Below are positions 13,901 through 23,820 of a DNA stretch of 42,595 bases, piece by piece. The notes below the pieces were generated by a model. The model ran no database searches, was not told the DNA's origin, and was given only the letters and a program-made list of their open reading frames with translations. The DNA lies in assembly GCA_001579985.1 (NCBI GenBank), contig LRSR01003162.1, positions 1 through 42,595 on the forward strand, written 5' to 3'. Origin of the DNA: Hypsibius dujardini. Taxonomy: Eukaryota; Tardigrada; Eutardigrada; Parachela; Hypsibiidae. A program made the translations under genes and the position numbers. Positions within the stretch are counted from its first letter, which is position 1, and each line of letters starts with the position of its first letter.

Positions 13901-14785
13901 TTGATATAAAAAACTGTATTAAAAAAGAGGACTTTTTATTAAAAGGCCCCTTGTTGATTTTCGTTTTGGTCTTTTGGCTGGACACTTACGGTAACCAATG
14001 AATCAAGAAATGATAAAAGCAATGGCATACTGTGACCAAAAATGGCTCAAACTATGACCATCCTAATTTGCTGGCCCCAGTAAAAATTTGGTTTAACTTG
14101 TTAGCTTTATCTTGTGGCCACGTGTGTACTAACGCTGAATGCAGAATCATTTGGAAACATTTGATTTATTTAGGCTTATACTTTTCTACTATTATACTAC
14201 TTTTATTCATATCTGGCAGGATAATTGCAGAGTCTGTTTCTTTTAGCTGATATGGTACAGTTCGCAAAATTCAGTAACAGCATGACATTCGGTCAGGAAT
14301 ACGATTTTGCGTCGGTGATGCATTTTGGAAAGTATGATTTTGCCATTGACAAGACCGTATGGACGATTCGGCCGAAGGAAAAGTATGACTCCAACTTCAT
14401 TGGGCAACGCCTCACACTGAGCCCAACCGACATAACTAAGATCAATCTCATGTACAACTGCGAGGACATCGATCCGAACAGCAAACTAGAGACCATATCA
14501 ACGCCTACAACAGTAGCCAGGATTTCAAAGGCATCAGACGATTTGAAGACCGAACCAGCGACCATTTCAACGCCTACAACAATGGCCAGGATTTTAAAGA
14601 AATCAGACGGCAATGAAAGGCTTTGCTTCAGCGAGAGCTATTTTGGGCAGTGTGACGGGGACGATGAAGTTTGTGTCCAGTCGTGCAAAGATGATAAACT
14701 AAGCGGTGGAAAGTGTGGAGCGTTTAGGAGTTCCAGGGTGTGTTACTGCGAAGGATGTCATCAAGGCGTTAGACTCGAAAAATAA
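10959..14785 (+). CDS. Astacin-like pseudoprotease with C-terminal defensin-like module, copy B
   Basis: Exons 10959-11046, 11158-11261, 11345-11438, 11518-11635, 11712-11767, 12589-12642, 12706-12777 and 14247-14785 join in phase to 1125 nt (374 codons plus stop). Exon 1 gives a signal-like start (basic residues, then IWFTVILHYAIL); I chose the ATG at 10959 because the same start is kept in copy C. Exon 2 has the FQGD propeptide switch. The zinc motif reads HQLMHALGFYHEQ: the three His ligands remain but the catalytic Glu is Gln (CAA, 12624-12626). The Met-turn is SVMHF, so the Tyr usual there is Phe. Proteolysis is therefore unlikely, while zinc or substrate binding may remain. After the domain come two near-repeats of a STPTT linker and then, in the same exon, eight cysteines at 14624-14758 spaced like a drosomycin/plant-type defensin. 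A 96-base assembly gap lies in the last intron. Confidence 0.85.
12894..12989. other. Assembly gap (96 N)
   Basis: A run of undetermined bases in the last intron of copy B. It hides the left end of the MITE whose right half follows the gap. Confidence 1.
13185..14200. repeat. Foldback element in last intron of copy B, split by a nested MITE
   Basis: This is the homologue of the 2045-2615 element: the outer AGTATAGGCTTG end is near 13190 and its inverted partner AGGCTTATACTTTTC near 14171. The left arm is interrupted at 13224-13561 by a smaller palindromic element. Part of the centre near 13850-13900 is duplicated. Confidence 0.7.
13224..13561. mobile_element. 338-bp MITE with inverted termini and AAT target duplication
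   Basis: The element starts AGAGACGTTTAAGCA and ends, in inverse orientation, AGGGACGTTTAAGCA; the TIRs continue through GGCGTAAGCGTAAC (30 or more bases). It is flanked by AAT at 13221-13223 and 13562-13564. The empty site CTCAATGA is seen in copies A and C. There is no coding capacity. A 3-bp duplication would suit PIF/Harbinger-type MITEs, but family assignment is uncertain. Confidence 0.75.
14624..14758 (+). other. Defensin-like (CS-alpha-beta type) cysteine module within astacin copy B
   Basis: This 45-residue segment has eight cysteines with spacing C-x8-C-x6-C-x3-C-x9-C-x8-C-x-C-x2-C, a Gly-Gly-x-Cys before the fifth cysteine (GGKC), and a CYCEGC ending. That is the arrangement of drosomycin-like and plant-type defensins: a CxxxC helix signature paired with a closing CxC. 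It is open in frame with the astacin domain, with no intron between them. Resemblance to defensins is from spacing and the GxC/CxC signature; the fold has not been tested. Confidence 0.72.
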
Positions 14786-15104
14786 TATGAGAGGGATGCC
14801 CTTTATATGCTCTCGCAGTTCAAAAGGAGGTAGAAGTACTGGTAAAAAGGCAAATTTTACTCTCCGAGTGTAAAAAATACACTTTTTACTTTAACGCAGG
14901 TATAAAATACCCAAGAAATGTCCTGCACGATGTAATTGCCTTTCGGTTCAGGAGTTTTCCATTTTTTTCTTAGTTTTTTTTGTGCTGATTGGGTATGAAG
15001 ACTTGTTGGGCGTGGTCCAACATTAGAAGTTAAAATCTGACTGAGAATGAATCCCAAATACTTCTGGCCTTTGTTGGCTGCAACAATAATTACACACATA
15101 CCCG

Positions 15105-15669
15105 TTTTTCATAACACCCTTTTCAAACAGAACAAAAATCAATTTCAAAGTCAGATATCTTTGAAAAAAAATATTCTTACAAATGCCTCTTGTTCAAGAT
15201 CATCTTAACAGTTGTGGGGTGTGGTTAACCTAATACTACTGTCCTATGACTGACTCGTATGGCCCCCCCCCCCGACTTGAAATTTTTTCAAAAACTTCTT
15301 ATCAGAGTTTGAGATGTGCTGGGGACCAATATACGCACCCTGTTAATAACTAGGAATGGAAGGTTCAAAATAATCGAGAATTGTCCAAAGTCGATCGAAA
15401 AACTAACGTTTTATAAAATGTTTTGAAATTCAGGGAGACATAGAAATTAGACCCCCATACCCCGATAAGTTTCAAAATAATCAGGACCAATAGGCTTATT
15501 TTTGGACTCAATATTGAAAAAAATTCCTTTTGCCCCTCTGCTTACCCCTTGGCCCTGTCATGAGGGATTATGGTTCCAACTAGTAAAGATCCTAAACCAG
15601 CCCCTATGTTTAGGCGTACGGCAAACTTTTTATATCGTGCGCCTATAGTTGTAGGCTGAAGTAGTGATA
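15105..15669 (+). promoter_or_regulatory. Duplicated upstream region of copy C
   Basis: Partner of 10197-10758, with only scattered differences. Retained similarity in the noncoding region shows that the B/C duplication is recent or has been homogenised. Confidence 0.45.
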
Positions 15670-17990
15670 TGCCATCATCAATTACGGAATCGGAAATGGA
15701 AGTCACTTTCGATGCAATAAGAAAACAGGTTTTACTTTTGGCCAAGGGCAGTTTATTTTTTATGTTTATCGTTTCACCACATATATACTCTTCTATGCGT
15801 GTGATAGGAGTCCTTGAAGCTGGCATTATCTGTCTGCGCGTATTTTTTGTTCAAGTGACTTTGACCAGAATGTACAAGAATGATCGAGCTCAACTATGGT
15901 TGACAGTTATCTTACATTATGCGATTCTAAATGACAGAGAAGCAGCGCCAGTGTCTGGTAAGTAATACCGAAAGCATTGACATTTTAGTGCACACCTCCC
16001 ACACTGTTCATTATGTGTGGTTTTATGGAAAAGTACTATAAATTTGACAACAAAATCAAACTATGCAGACTCAACGATTGAAACCAGCTCACAACTGCTG
16101 AACACAAATTTATTCCAAGGAGATATTATGGGGCTGGAACGGGATGGCAGTCCGGAATCAAACGGCATGATGGTAAAGAGATAAAATTCCCATCTCACTC
16201 ATTAGTGGCAGGACTTCTTTATATAATTTCAGTTTCCATATTTGACTGTTTACAGGCGAAGAATGGCATCGCTGATGATGCCTATCGGTGGCCAAAAGAT
16301 GCGAACAACAGCACGGTTTCTATCCCTTACGTCATCTCACCAGTATTTCGTTAGTTTAACGAGACATACTATTCGCGCAACGTATTGCTGAGCATGTATA
16401 AATTAACATTTACTATTGTGTATGATAGAACCGGAATCTATAAAAATCATCCGGAAAGCAATGAAAGAATTCGCCGACGATACCTGTATCCGATTCACTT
16501 CGCGTACAACACAACAAAACCACCTAAGCATAAGAGCACCCCCACAGTAAGTTTTGATTCTAACTACAAGGCAAATAAAATACTGTACAAGTGCTGCTGT
16601 TATGCGTATTCTAACTTTCAGTGGATGCTCCTCGTATATCGGCCGAAGGGTTGGAGCACATATTGTGCAACTCTCAAGTAGGGACTAAGCTCTATAACCG
16701 TGAAAGCGGCAATTAGAGAGCAGGCGAAACTGAATTTTTACGTGGGAACTGGAAATTGGAGAATTTTTCACCTGCCACACGCAGATGACGTGATACGAAG
16801 CACACAAGTGGGAAGTGTTACGTCGATTGATTTTTTTTCATAATTTTTAAATGAAAGATTTTTTAACAGTCTCAAACAAGAACGGAGTACATATTTGCAG
16901 TTCAATCAGAAATATAGTGCAACCATGATAATTGAATCCTTCTAAAACGGTATGAACAACGGCGTAATCTTCTCCCAATTAGAAGAATGTTTTTAATGCC
17001 TGAGAAATGTTTGTAAGTAAGCTTTCTAAAATTATGATATTCTTGCTAAAACAAACGATTATATGTATCGTATAAAATAATAAACAAGATTCGCAAATAC
17101 CGAAGTTACAGTCGTAAGTTGGAATAGATTGGAAAAATTCTTCTAGTTTTGGGGTCAAACCAAATCCGCATTCTTGCTTTTTATCTCATGGAGATTGATT
17201 TTTTCAAGTATAGAAGTAATTTTCCTAGACAGAATAACCATACGAGGCAACGTTTTAAGTTGTTTTTGTATTAAAAACTGATGCAGTTTTGGGCAAAAAA
17301 AATCTCCACAGGTGTAACTTAGGCCCTTAAACGCCACATAGCAGATGTATTAACAGGCCGGAAGGGACTTGCTGTTCAACCGGTTCGGTCCTACTTGCCA
17401 CTTTCCACCTCCGACTTCTGAAGTTGTGCCTCCCTAATAACCAATACCATATGAAAATATTTACTTGTGGAATTTAGGCACAATCTTACGTTCCAATCTT
17501 GAAGCTCCTATTGTTTATCCAATCCAAAGATTGTTCCAAAATTGTACCAAAATCGTACCCAAAACTTTAAAACCAGTTCGAAACCGGTTTTGACAGGTTT
17601 TGACACCGGAATCAAACATTTTTTGTCATATTCTGATAAAAAACACTTTTTCCCTCGGAAAGGAATACGTTTGGGACAAAAAAAGTTCAGACTGGGGTGG
17701 GAATTGATCCGTGCAACTCCTGCAAGGTCTGGACTACCTGTACAAACTACACAGTTTTAATAGGACGGACCTATTAAAGTTTACCTGCGTTAAAGCAAAT
17801 TTTTGGTTGGTTTAATTGCTTAACGTCGCATTGCACCGGAAATAACTTTCCGCTCGAAGCAGCGACACTTTCTCAATAAGAAAATAACCCCACCAAAGAA
17901 GACATTAGCAATCAGCAAAAAATAATAATAAGGGAAATAGGAAGGGCGAAAACGGGAAAATTAAAACCGGTACTAGTACGCACTTTATAT

Positions 17991-19919
17991 TTAGGCAAAA
18001 AAAGACAAATAGCGTTCAGGCAAGTACTCTTTCACGCAGGAAAGTTGGGTCCACTGTACTGACTCCAAGCTGTTCTCAAAGGAATCAACAGTTAAATAAG
18101 CTTCCGGTGGCAAAGGGAGATGATTCCATATTCGGTCAACAAGGTGGGCAAAAGATCGAGAAGAGGTCGAAATGGGCGTTCCGTTTCCGTCGAAGGTCTG
18201 GCAGTGCAGTTGAACTGCTCTCGGGTGGTCCATGATTTTCCCAATCTGTCGGGTATTACCCGAAACAGCAGAGACGGCAGTAACTGGAAAGACGTAGGGT
18301 TGAAAGAGCAACTCACCAAGTGGAATTTTGTTGAAGATGAGCTTATAAGCCAAAATCAGAAACTGCTTCAGCCTCCGCAGGAAAAGAGGTTGCCATCCAA
18401 GTTGCCTCAGCCGGTAACAGTACCGTTCGTCCGACGAAGCGTCCGGTATCCGGCCGAGATTTAGAGTCCGTAGAAAACGCTTGACACACCCTTCCAGGGA
18501 ATCAATCAAGAGCTTTTTGCGAGGATTTACAACAACCGCACAGTAATCTAGAAGAGGCAGTACGAGACTCCGGAAGAGAGTAATACGAGCACGTTGGCAC
18601 GAGCGGGCAAATAAGGACTGTAGGTAGCGGATGCGTTGGTTTGCTTTAGCCACTACCAACCCCGTGTGGATCTTCCAGGAGAGGCTTTGGTTGATGTGGA
18701 CACCCAGGTATTTCGTTGACTCGGCTTGGGGAATATTCACTCCGTTGAGGTAGTACGTCGGGACGGTGGATCGGTGGGGTTTCCTAGACAGCCGGATATG
18801 CACAGATTTTTCCGGATTGAAAGAGAGCTTCCTTTGTTGGGTCCAACGCCCGAGGGAGTCCAGGTCGTCCTGTAGGGCCAGGGTGTCGGAGGGAGAACGG
18901 ATGATACGGGACGGACAGGAATCATCGGCAAACAAAGCCAGCTTGGTTCCGGCAGAAAGAGAGCTCCTCATGGCGTTGACTAAACAGATGTATAAAAGCG
19001 GGCCAAGGACGGAACCTTGGGGAACTCCACTAGTGACATCAATGGAATCCGACTGCACTCCATCCACAACGGTGACCTGTGATCGCCTGCAGAGATAATT
19101 AGAAATCAGAGACACAAATTTTAAATTCACACCCAAATCACAGAGAGACTGCAAGAGAGTTTGGTGGTCAGCACGGTCGAATGCTTTTTGGCAGTCAAGA
19201 AAGATGACGTCAACTTCAAACCCGGCATCGACGGCGTCCATCCACTCTTGGATGATAGTCGTGAAGAGCAGTTCTGTTGAGCGTCTGGCGCGGAATCCGA
19301 ATTGTTCATCCGTAATGAGGTGATTTTTCTCCAGATGTTCCCGGAGCAAACTAGAAAAAACAACTTCGGCACATTTAGATAACGGGGCCAAAAGAACAAT
19401 TGGTCTGAAATTGGCGCAGGTGGTGATGTCACCAGATCCTCTGGGAATAGGAGAAATAAAAGACTTTTTCCAAGTGTCTGGAAAGAAACCAAGAGCCAAG
19501 CAATTGTTAAGCAAGAGCATAAGCGGCCAAACGATGGATTCACCACATTCCTTCAACAGTTTGTTAGTCAGTTTGAACGGGCCACTGGCTTTTGCCATGT
19601 CCAGCCCTTGAAGCACATTCCGGATTTGGGATGGCGTTATCCGGATGTCTGGGCTGTCAAATGGGGTAGACGGAGCAGAGTGGCAATGGGCGTCACAAAC
19701 CTGTTGACAACTTGAAAAAAAAGAATTCAGCAGGTTCGCTTTCTCTCTTTCTGTAAAAACAAACAAGTCAGAATTGAAACATTTTAGTGGTGGAACAGAC
19801 TGAACATCAATTGTCGATTTGATGAAATTCCAAAACTTCTGAGGGTTCCGTGTCGCAGTGGCGGCATCCATAATTCGGCCTGTGTCGAAACGATGGGTGA
19901 TCTGGTCAGCCAGGCGGCT
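17991..19919 (-). pseudogene. LINE ORF2, reverse transcriptase part
   Basis: From the first Met (19871) this is a 626-residue frame. Reverse-transcriptase motifs in order: FRPIVLLAPLSK (about 155), DEQFGFRARRS (about 188), the motif A aspartate in LDCQKAFD (225-232), motif B GVPQGSVLGP (282-291), the catalytic FADD (314-317), and TKYLGVHI of the thumb. This is the CR1/Jockey type of non-LTR retrotransposon; FADD rather than YADD is usual there. The polymerase core looks intact, but it is cut from its endonuclease by two in-frame stops, so the copy is probably dead. The frame ends near 17991; 17432-17990 would be 3' UTR or flank. Confidence 0.9.
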
Positions 19920-19928
19920 CTACAATTT

Positions 19929-20873
19929 TCACCGCAATCGGCGATGTTCTCGGTGCGCACCAGGTGGGGCAGCTCGGAATTGACGGAAGAGAACATCGCG
20001 TCGCTTAACCGCTCGTCTAACTGATAATGGGTACTGAACTTCCCCATGCCTCAGTCGGTACGGGACGAACTTGTGGAATAAGGCTGCAGTTGTGGTGACG
20101 ATTTCTTCGAGGATGGTGGCTTGGTCCGTTGGAGATTTGCCGTTTAGTTGAAGGAACCAGTCAACTGATGAGAGACTGAGGCGGAACGCATCCGACTGCT
20201 CTTGGTTGAAAATCCACCGGTGCTTCACCATTCGCTTCAACTGGCGAGGTCGGACGGCAGATTGTAGTTTAATGGCAACATGGTCACACTTGTGGCCGGG
20301 TGGCGAGACGGGATCAACTGAAACGACAGGAAAAGAGGTGGGAACAAAAATAAGATCGAGCGTGTTTTTGACGCGGGTTGGAAAGGTGACCAGTTGTTTC
20401 AATCCGAATTCAACACAAAAATCAATCAATGATTGCGAATGTGTACAACTAGCCAAACCGTTCTTCCAGTCAACCCCAGGTGTATTGAAGTCACCCATCA
20501 GGATAAGGCGGTTGATGATCTGCTGGGGCAAAGTCCGGAAGTGGTCAAATAGTACAGGCAGAGAATCCCGGATGGATGATGGTGGTCCATAAAACACACA
20601 CAGAACATGATTAGAGATAGAAAGTTCAACAAAAATTGTTTCAAGGCGAGAGGGTTCAAGATCTTTCCGGCGATATCCCCTCAACGCCCTTCGGCAAACG
20701 ATTGCCACGCCTCCGCCGTTGACATTGCGTGGCTTTCTGAAAACATTAAAACAACGCAGATCGGCGAACTTGCTGTCCGGATAGTCAACGCAATCTCGCG
20801 TTTCGACGAGACCAGTCACATCTGCACTAGAACAAAACAGCTTTACACCAGATGATTTATTCGATATACTCAC
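19929..20873 (-). pseudogene. LINE ORF2, apurinic-type endonuclease part
   Basis: This is the N-terminal part of a non-LTR ORF2. Visible endonuclease motifs: LVETRD (catalytic Glu), GGGVAIVCR, LMGDFNTPGVDW (Asp/Asn), and CDHVAIKL near the end (His). The first codon in frame here is GTG; the frame remains open upstream toward ORF1, so the true start is unclear. The frame closes with TGA at 19929-19931 and, two codons later, TAG at 19920-19922, then continues in the same frame into the reverse transcriptase. Endonuclease and polymerase are thus separated only by two nonsense codons. Confidence 0.85.
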
Positions 20874-20959
20874 AATATTACTGAGCTGAAAAGAGAGATT
20901 AGAGGAACTTTCACCATAGTTTACACGCAGATGATTGATCTTTGAAGATGGCTTAGCAG

Positions 20960-21682
20960 TTAGTTTCCCAACTGCTGAGCGTTTGCTTGATTGGTTGATC
21001 GATTGAGTGTTCGGATGTTCGTTCGGGGGAAGTACTGCCAGTCCCGCACCGTAGCGTTAGTTGGCCAGTCGGCGCCCAGCAGAGCCTCTTCCTGATCGAC
21101 GTATGTGCCGATTCTAGCGTAGGTAGTCCCGCGCTTATCATCACTGGCTCTCTCCTTGATGGCGACAAAGCGGATGCGGATCCCAAGTTGTTCCAGGTCT
21201 GCCTTAACCGAGTTGTTGTAGTCATCAATGGTAGTACTGTCTGAGTCGCGCAGATTAGGTAATCCGCGCACGCAAAAATCCTTGTGCGGTTCGTGTCGGA
21301 GTTGAAGCCGTCCACAAAGTGTCTTTTTGACAAGGCCGTCATTTGTGGTCACAGTTGCGATCGTGGCTGTCCCGCGGACAGCGGGACGGTATTTAGATGT
21401 TACGACTGACCATGATTGACCGATTGATTGATTGACTTCATTGTGATCGTTCAAGAGACCATTCGATTGATTGGTAGATTGAATGCCTGAGGTTTCTGCG
21501 GTTTGCGCGGTTGATTGACTGCTTGATTGAGGGACGCGGTGTTGATTGGCACTCGGGCGACTCTCACGGATTGCTCCTTGCCCCAAAGAAGGAATTCTGA
21601 CCTGTTTCTGATGGTAAGTCATGCTGAGACGTTCGATGTCGTTGTTGGCGAGCTCCGGCGCAGTTGCAAGGGACTTTTCCAT
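20960..21682 (-). CDS. LINE ORF1-like protein
   Basis: A 240-codon open frame just upstream of the endonuclease frame, where non-LTR elements place ORF1 (the RNA-binding chaperone). The N-terminal half is rich in Gln, Ser, Asn and Thr (SSSQSTAQTAETSG). The C-terminal half is more ordered, with HKDFCVRGLPNL and a closing ADWPTNATVRDWQYF, similar to the conserved WP...VRxW end of many ORF1 proteins. No CCHC zinc knuckle is visible. The ORF2 frame stays open upstream of its first start codon and overlaps the end of this ORF. Start ATG at 21682. Confidence 0.6.
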   Translation of the reverse strand: MEKSLATAPELANNDIERLSMTYHQKQVRIPSLGQGAIRESRPSANQHRVPQSSSQSTAQTAETSGIQSTNQSNGLLNDHNEVNQSIGQSWSVVTSKYRPAVRGTATIATVTTNDGLVKKTLCGRLQLRHEPHKDFCVRGLPNLRDSDSTTIDDYNNSVKADLEQLGIRIRFVAIKERASDDKRGTTYARIGTYVDQEEALLGADWPTNATVRDWQYFPRTNIRTLNRSTNQANAQQLGN

Positions 21683-21799
21683 GACAGCAATTGCTATGAT
21701 ATATTACGAAATTGTGCTTTAATCACCAAACCACTAAACCACGACCGCACGTACCAATGCAAAGCTGTTTATCAACCCCCGGAGAAGACAAGAATATTC

Positions 21800-22330
21800 A
21801 AAATTTAAAAACAAATCTAAATATAATGGATACATAAATATAAATGATAAATAGACATAGATATATAATATATGTTTTAATAAATTAAAATAGTTATTGA
21901 ATATAATAAAAAAGATATATTATATTGAATGTAAAAAAGTATATTAAACATAGCTATATTAATTGTGATATATATAACATAAAATTATGTTAAACAGGAT
22001 GATTAATATTAAAATATTAAACGTAAATATAAATAAGATAAATATGAATACAAGGAATATATATATAAATATGATAAATTAAAATATAATAAATATAAAT
22101 ATACAAATATAAATATGATAAAAATATTAAAAATATTAAAAAATATACAATAGATATGAATATAATAAATACCAATTAAATATAATACAAAAAAAATTTA
22201 ACATAATAGATATAATTAATCAATATTTGTTTAACAAATAAAAATATAAGAACTATAACAAATATAATACAAAATTTATTGAATATTAAAAATTTAAAGA
22301 TATGATAAATAAAGAAAATAAAAAACATTT
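21800..22330. repeat. AT-rich low-complexity tract
   Basis: About 530 bases of degenerate AATATAAATA-like sequence at the 5' side of the LINE, inside the insertion. No gene is supported here. Confidence 0.8.
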
Positions 22331-23035
22331 TGTGCAATGTGTGTAATGCGATTATAGCGGTGCGCGCGGTGCACAGTACACACAATCTTAGAACCAGAGC
22401 TGGGACTGTCTTTTTTAGTTAACAGTATTTTTTTCCGGCTCGGAGGGTCTTGCATATTTCATGCATAATTACGATATATGGACAATCTCGTTTTATATAA
22501 AAACAATATTGAATCACCCGACATGTCATTAGGGTCTGCTTTCTATTACCGCTACATGTGCCTCGTGAACCATGATTCCCTTTAATTTCATTGGCAGTGG
22601 CGTGTCTGCGGCCTTTGGGCCTGATCAAGCATCAATTGATGCACGCCCTAGGTATAATGTTATAATGCGTCTCAAATATCATTAAACTAGCATTACTTGA
22701 GTTGCAATTCTACAGGATTTTATCACGAACAAGCTCGTGGGGACCGTGATCAATACGTGAACATTAACTACGCAAGTATTGCCTAGAGTACGTCTGGCTT
22801 ATCCACAAATGTAACGTTCTAGGTTAGGGCATTATTCAACAACCAAATTTGGAATCATTTAAAACAATATTTTCATTGAAACCTATTTTCGTAATGAATA
22901 TAAATATTTTATGTGTCGCTAGATTTAGGAACAGTTTCGTTTTTTCAAATGTTAGATTTGGAGACCATTTTCTTTGATTCCATTTTCTTTGATTTTCACT
23001 ATGAAAACAGATATTTTGAGAAGTAACCTAAATAT

Positions 23036-23270
23036 GTCATTTTTCTACATTTGCTCACTCAAAATTCAATTTGGAGTCGCTTGGCATCATCAGCCACATA
23101 TTTTCAGGTGTCATTGTGCGGAGCTAAAAGCGAAATTTCGATAGTTGTAGTGAAATTGTTGGTCCTGTTTGGAAGATACAAGAACTTTGCCCCTGTTTTC
23201 GAAAAATACCTAGCGCATGCCAAGCGACTCCAAATTGAATTTTGAGTCGGCAAATATCAAAAAATGGTCC
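23036..23270. mobile_element. About 235-bp MITE with long inverted ends, in last intron of copy C
   Basis: CTCAAAATTCAATTTGGAGT at about 23058 is repeated in inverse orientation at about 23225-23245, and the similarity extends outward to about 60 bases. The right half is also present in copy B just after the assembly gap (12990-13050). Copy A lacks it (near 1910). Confidence 0.7.
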
Positions 23271-23399
23271 TTAATATATTTCTAAAAATCATCGTTTTTA
23301 CAGTGATGATCGAAGAAAAAGGAATCTGCCATTGTATTTTCGGACTTAGAAATATCGCTACAAAATCCCTTACCTAAGTTTGCCGGGGAAATAAATTTT

Positions 23400-23820
23400 C
23401 TAGACAACAAAAGTAAAGGCTCGAATAAATGTAATGTTTTCCAATGATTCTGCATGCGGCTTTTGTATAGCGCCTCAAGTCCTTACTTGAGACGCTATAC
23501 ACACGTGGCCACAAGATAACGCTCACCAAGTTCAAACCAAATTTTCACTGGGTGCCAGCAAATTAGGGTGGTCAAAGTTGGAGCCAATTTCGGTCACAGC
23601 GTGCCACTGTTTCTCTCATCGCTTGATTTCTTAATTAGATGTACAGCCAAAATGTGAAAAAAGTTCAACAAGCGGACTTTTGATTAAAAAACATAGTAGT
23701 AAAACAAATTTAGTTTTACCTAAATGCTAAAAATCAAAAATTTTCAGAGATCACACAAATTTCTATCGAGAACATCTTGATTATCAATGATATTTAAGCC
23801 TATACTTTTCTACTATTAAA
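23400..23820. repeat. Truncated foldback element in last intron of copy C
   Basis: The left arm (23400-23700) is kept, but most of the right arm is missing; only the outer end (AAGCCTATACTTTTCTACTA) remains near 23788. The loss is specific to copy C. Confidence 0.65.

Larger units (their letters stand above)
17432..22534. mobile_element. 5.1-kb insertion in copy C intron, carrying a CR1/Jockey-like LINE
   Basis: Copies A and B read GTTGTGCCTGCTTTC without interruption (about 1452 and 12521). In copy C this is split: GTTGTGCCT stands before 17432 and CTGCTTTC after 22535. The insert begins CCCTAATAACC and ends GTCATTAGGG, so its ends form a short inverted repeat (7 perfect bases, 9 of 11 overall). 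Only about CT is duplicated at the target. Inside are, on the minus strand, a LINE ORF1, an endonuclease and a reverse transcriptase, plus an AT-rich tract. Whether the whole insert is one LINE or a LINE nested in another element is unresolved. Confidence 0.75.

Noticed and set aside
18120-19611. Plus-strand ORFs opposite the reverse transcriptase (e.g. 18120-18464, 18766-19098)
   Set aside because: They are shadows of the strongly supported minus-strand RT frame and have no domains of their own.
22176-22385. Phe/Ile-rich ORF in the AT-rich tract
   Set aside because: Low-complexity DNA gives long hydrophobic frames by chance.
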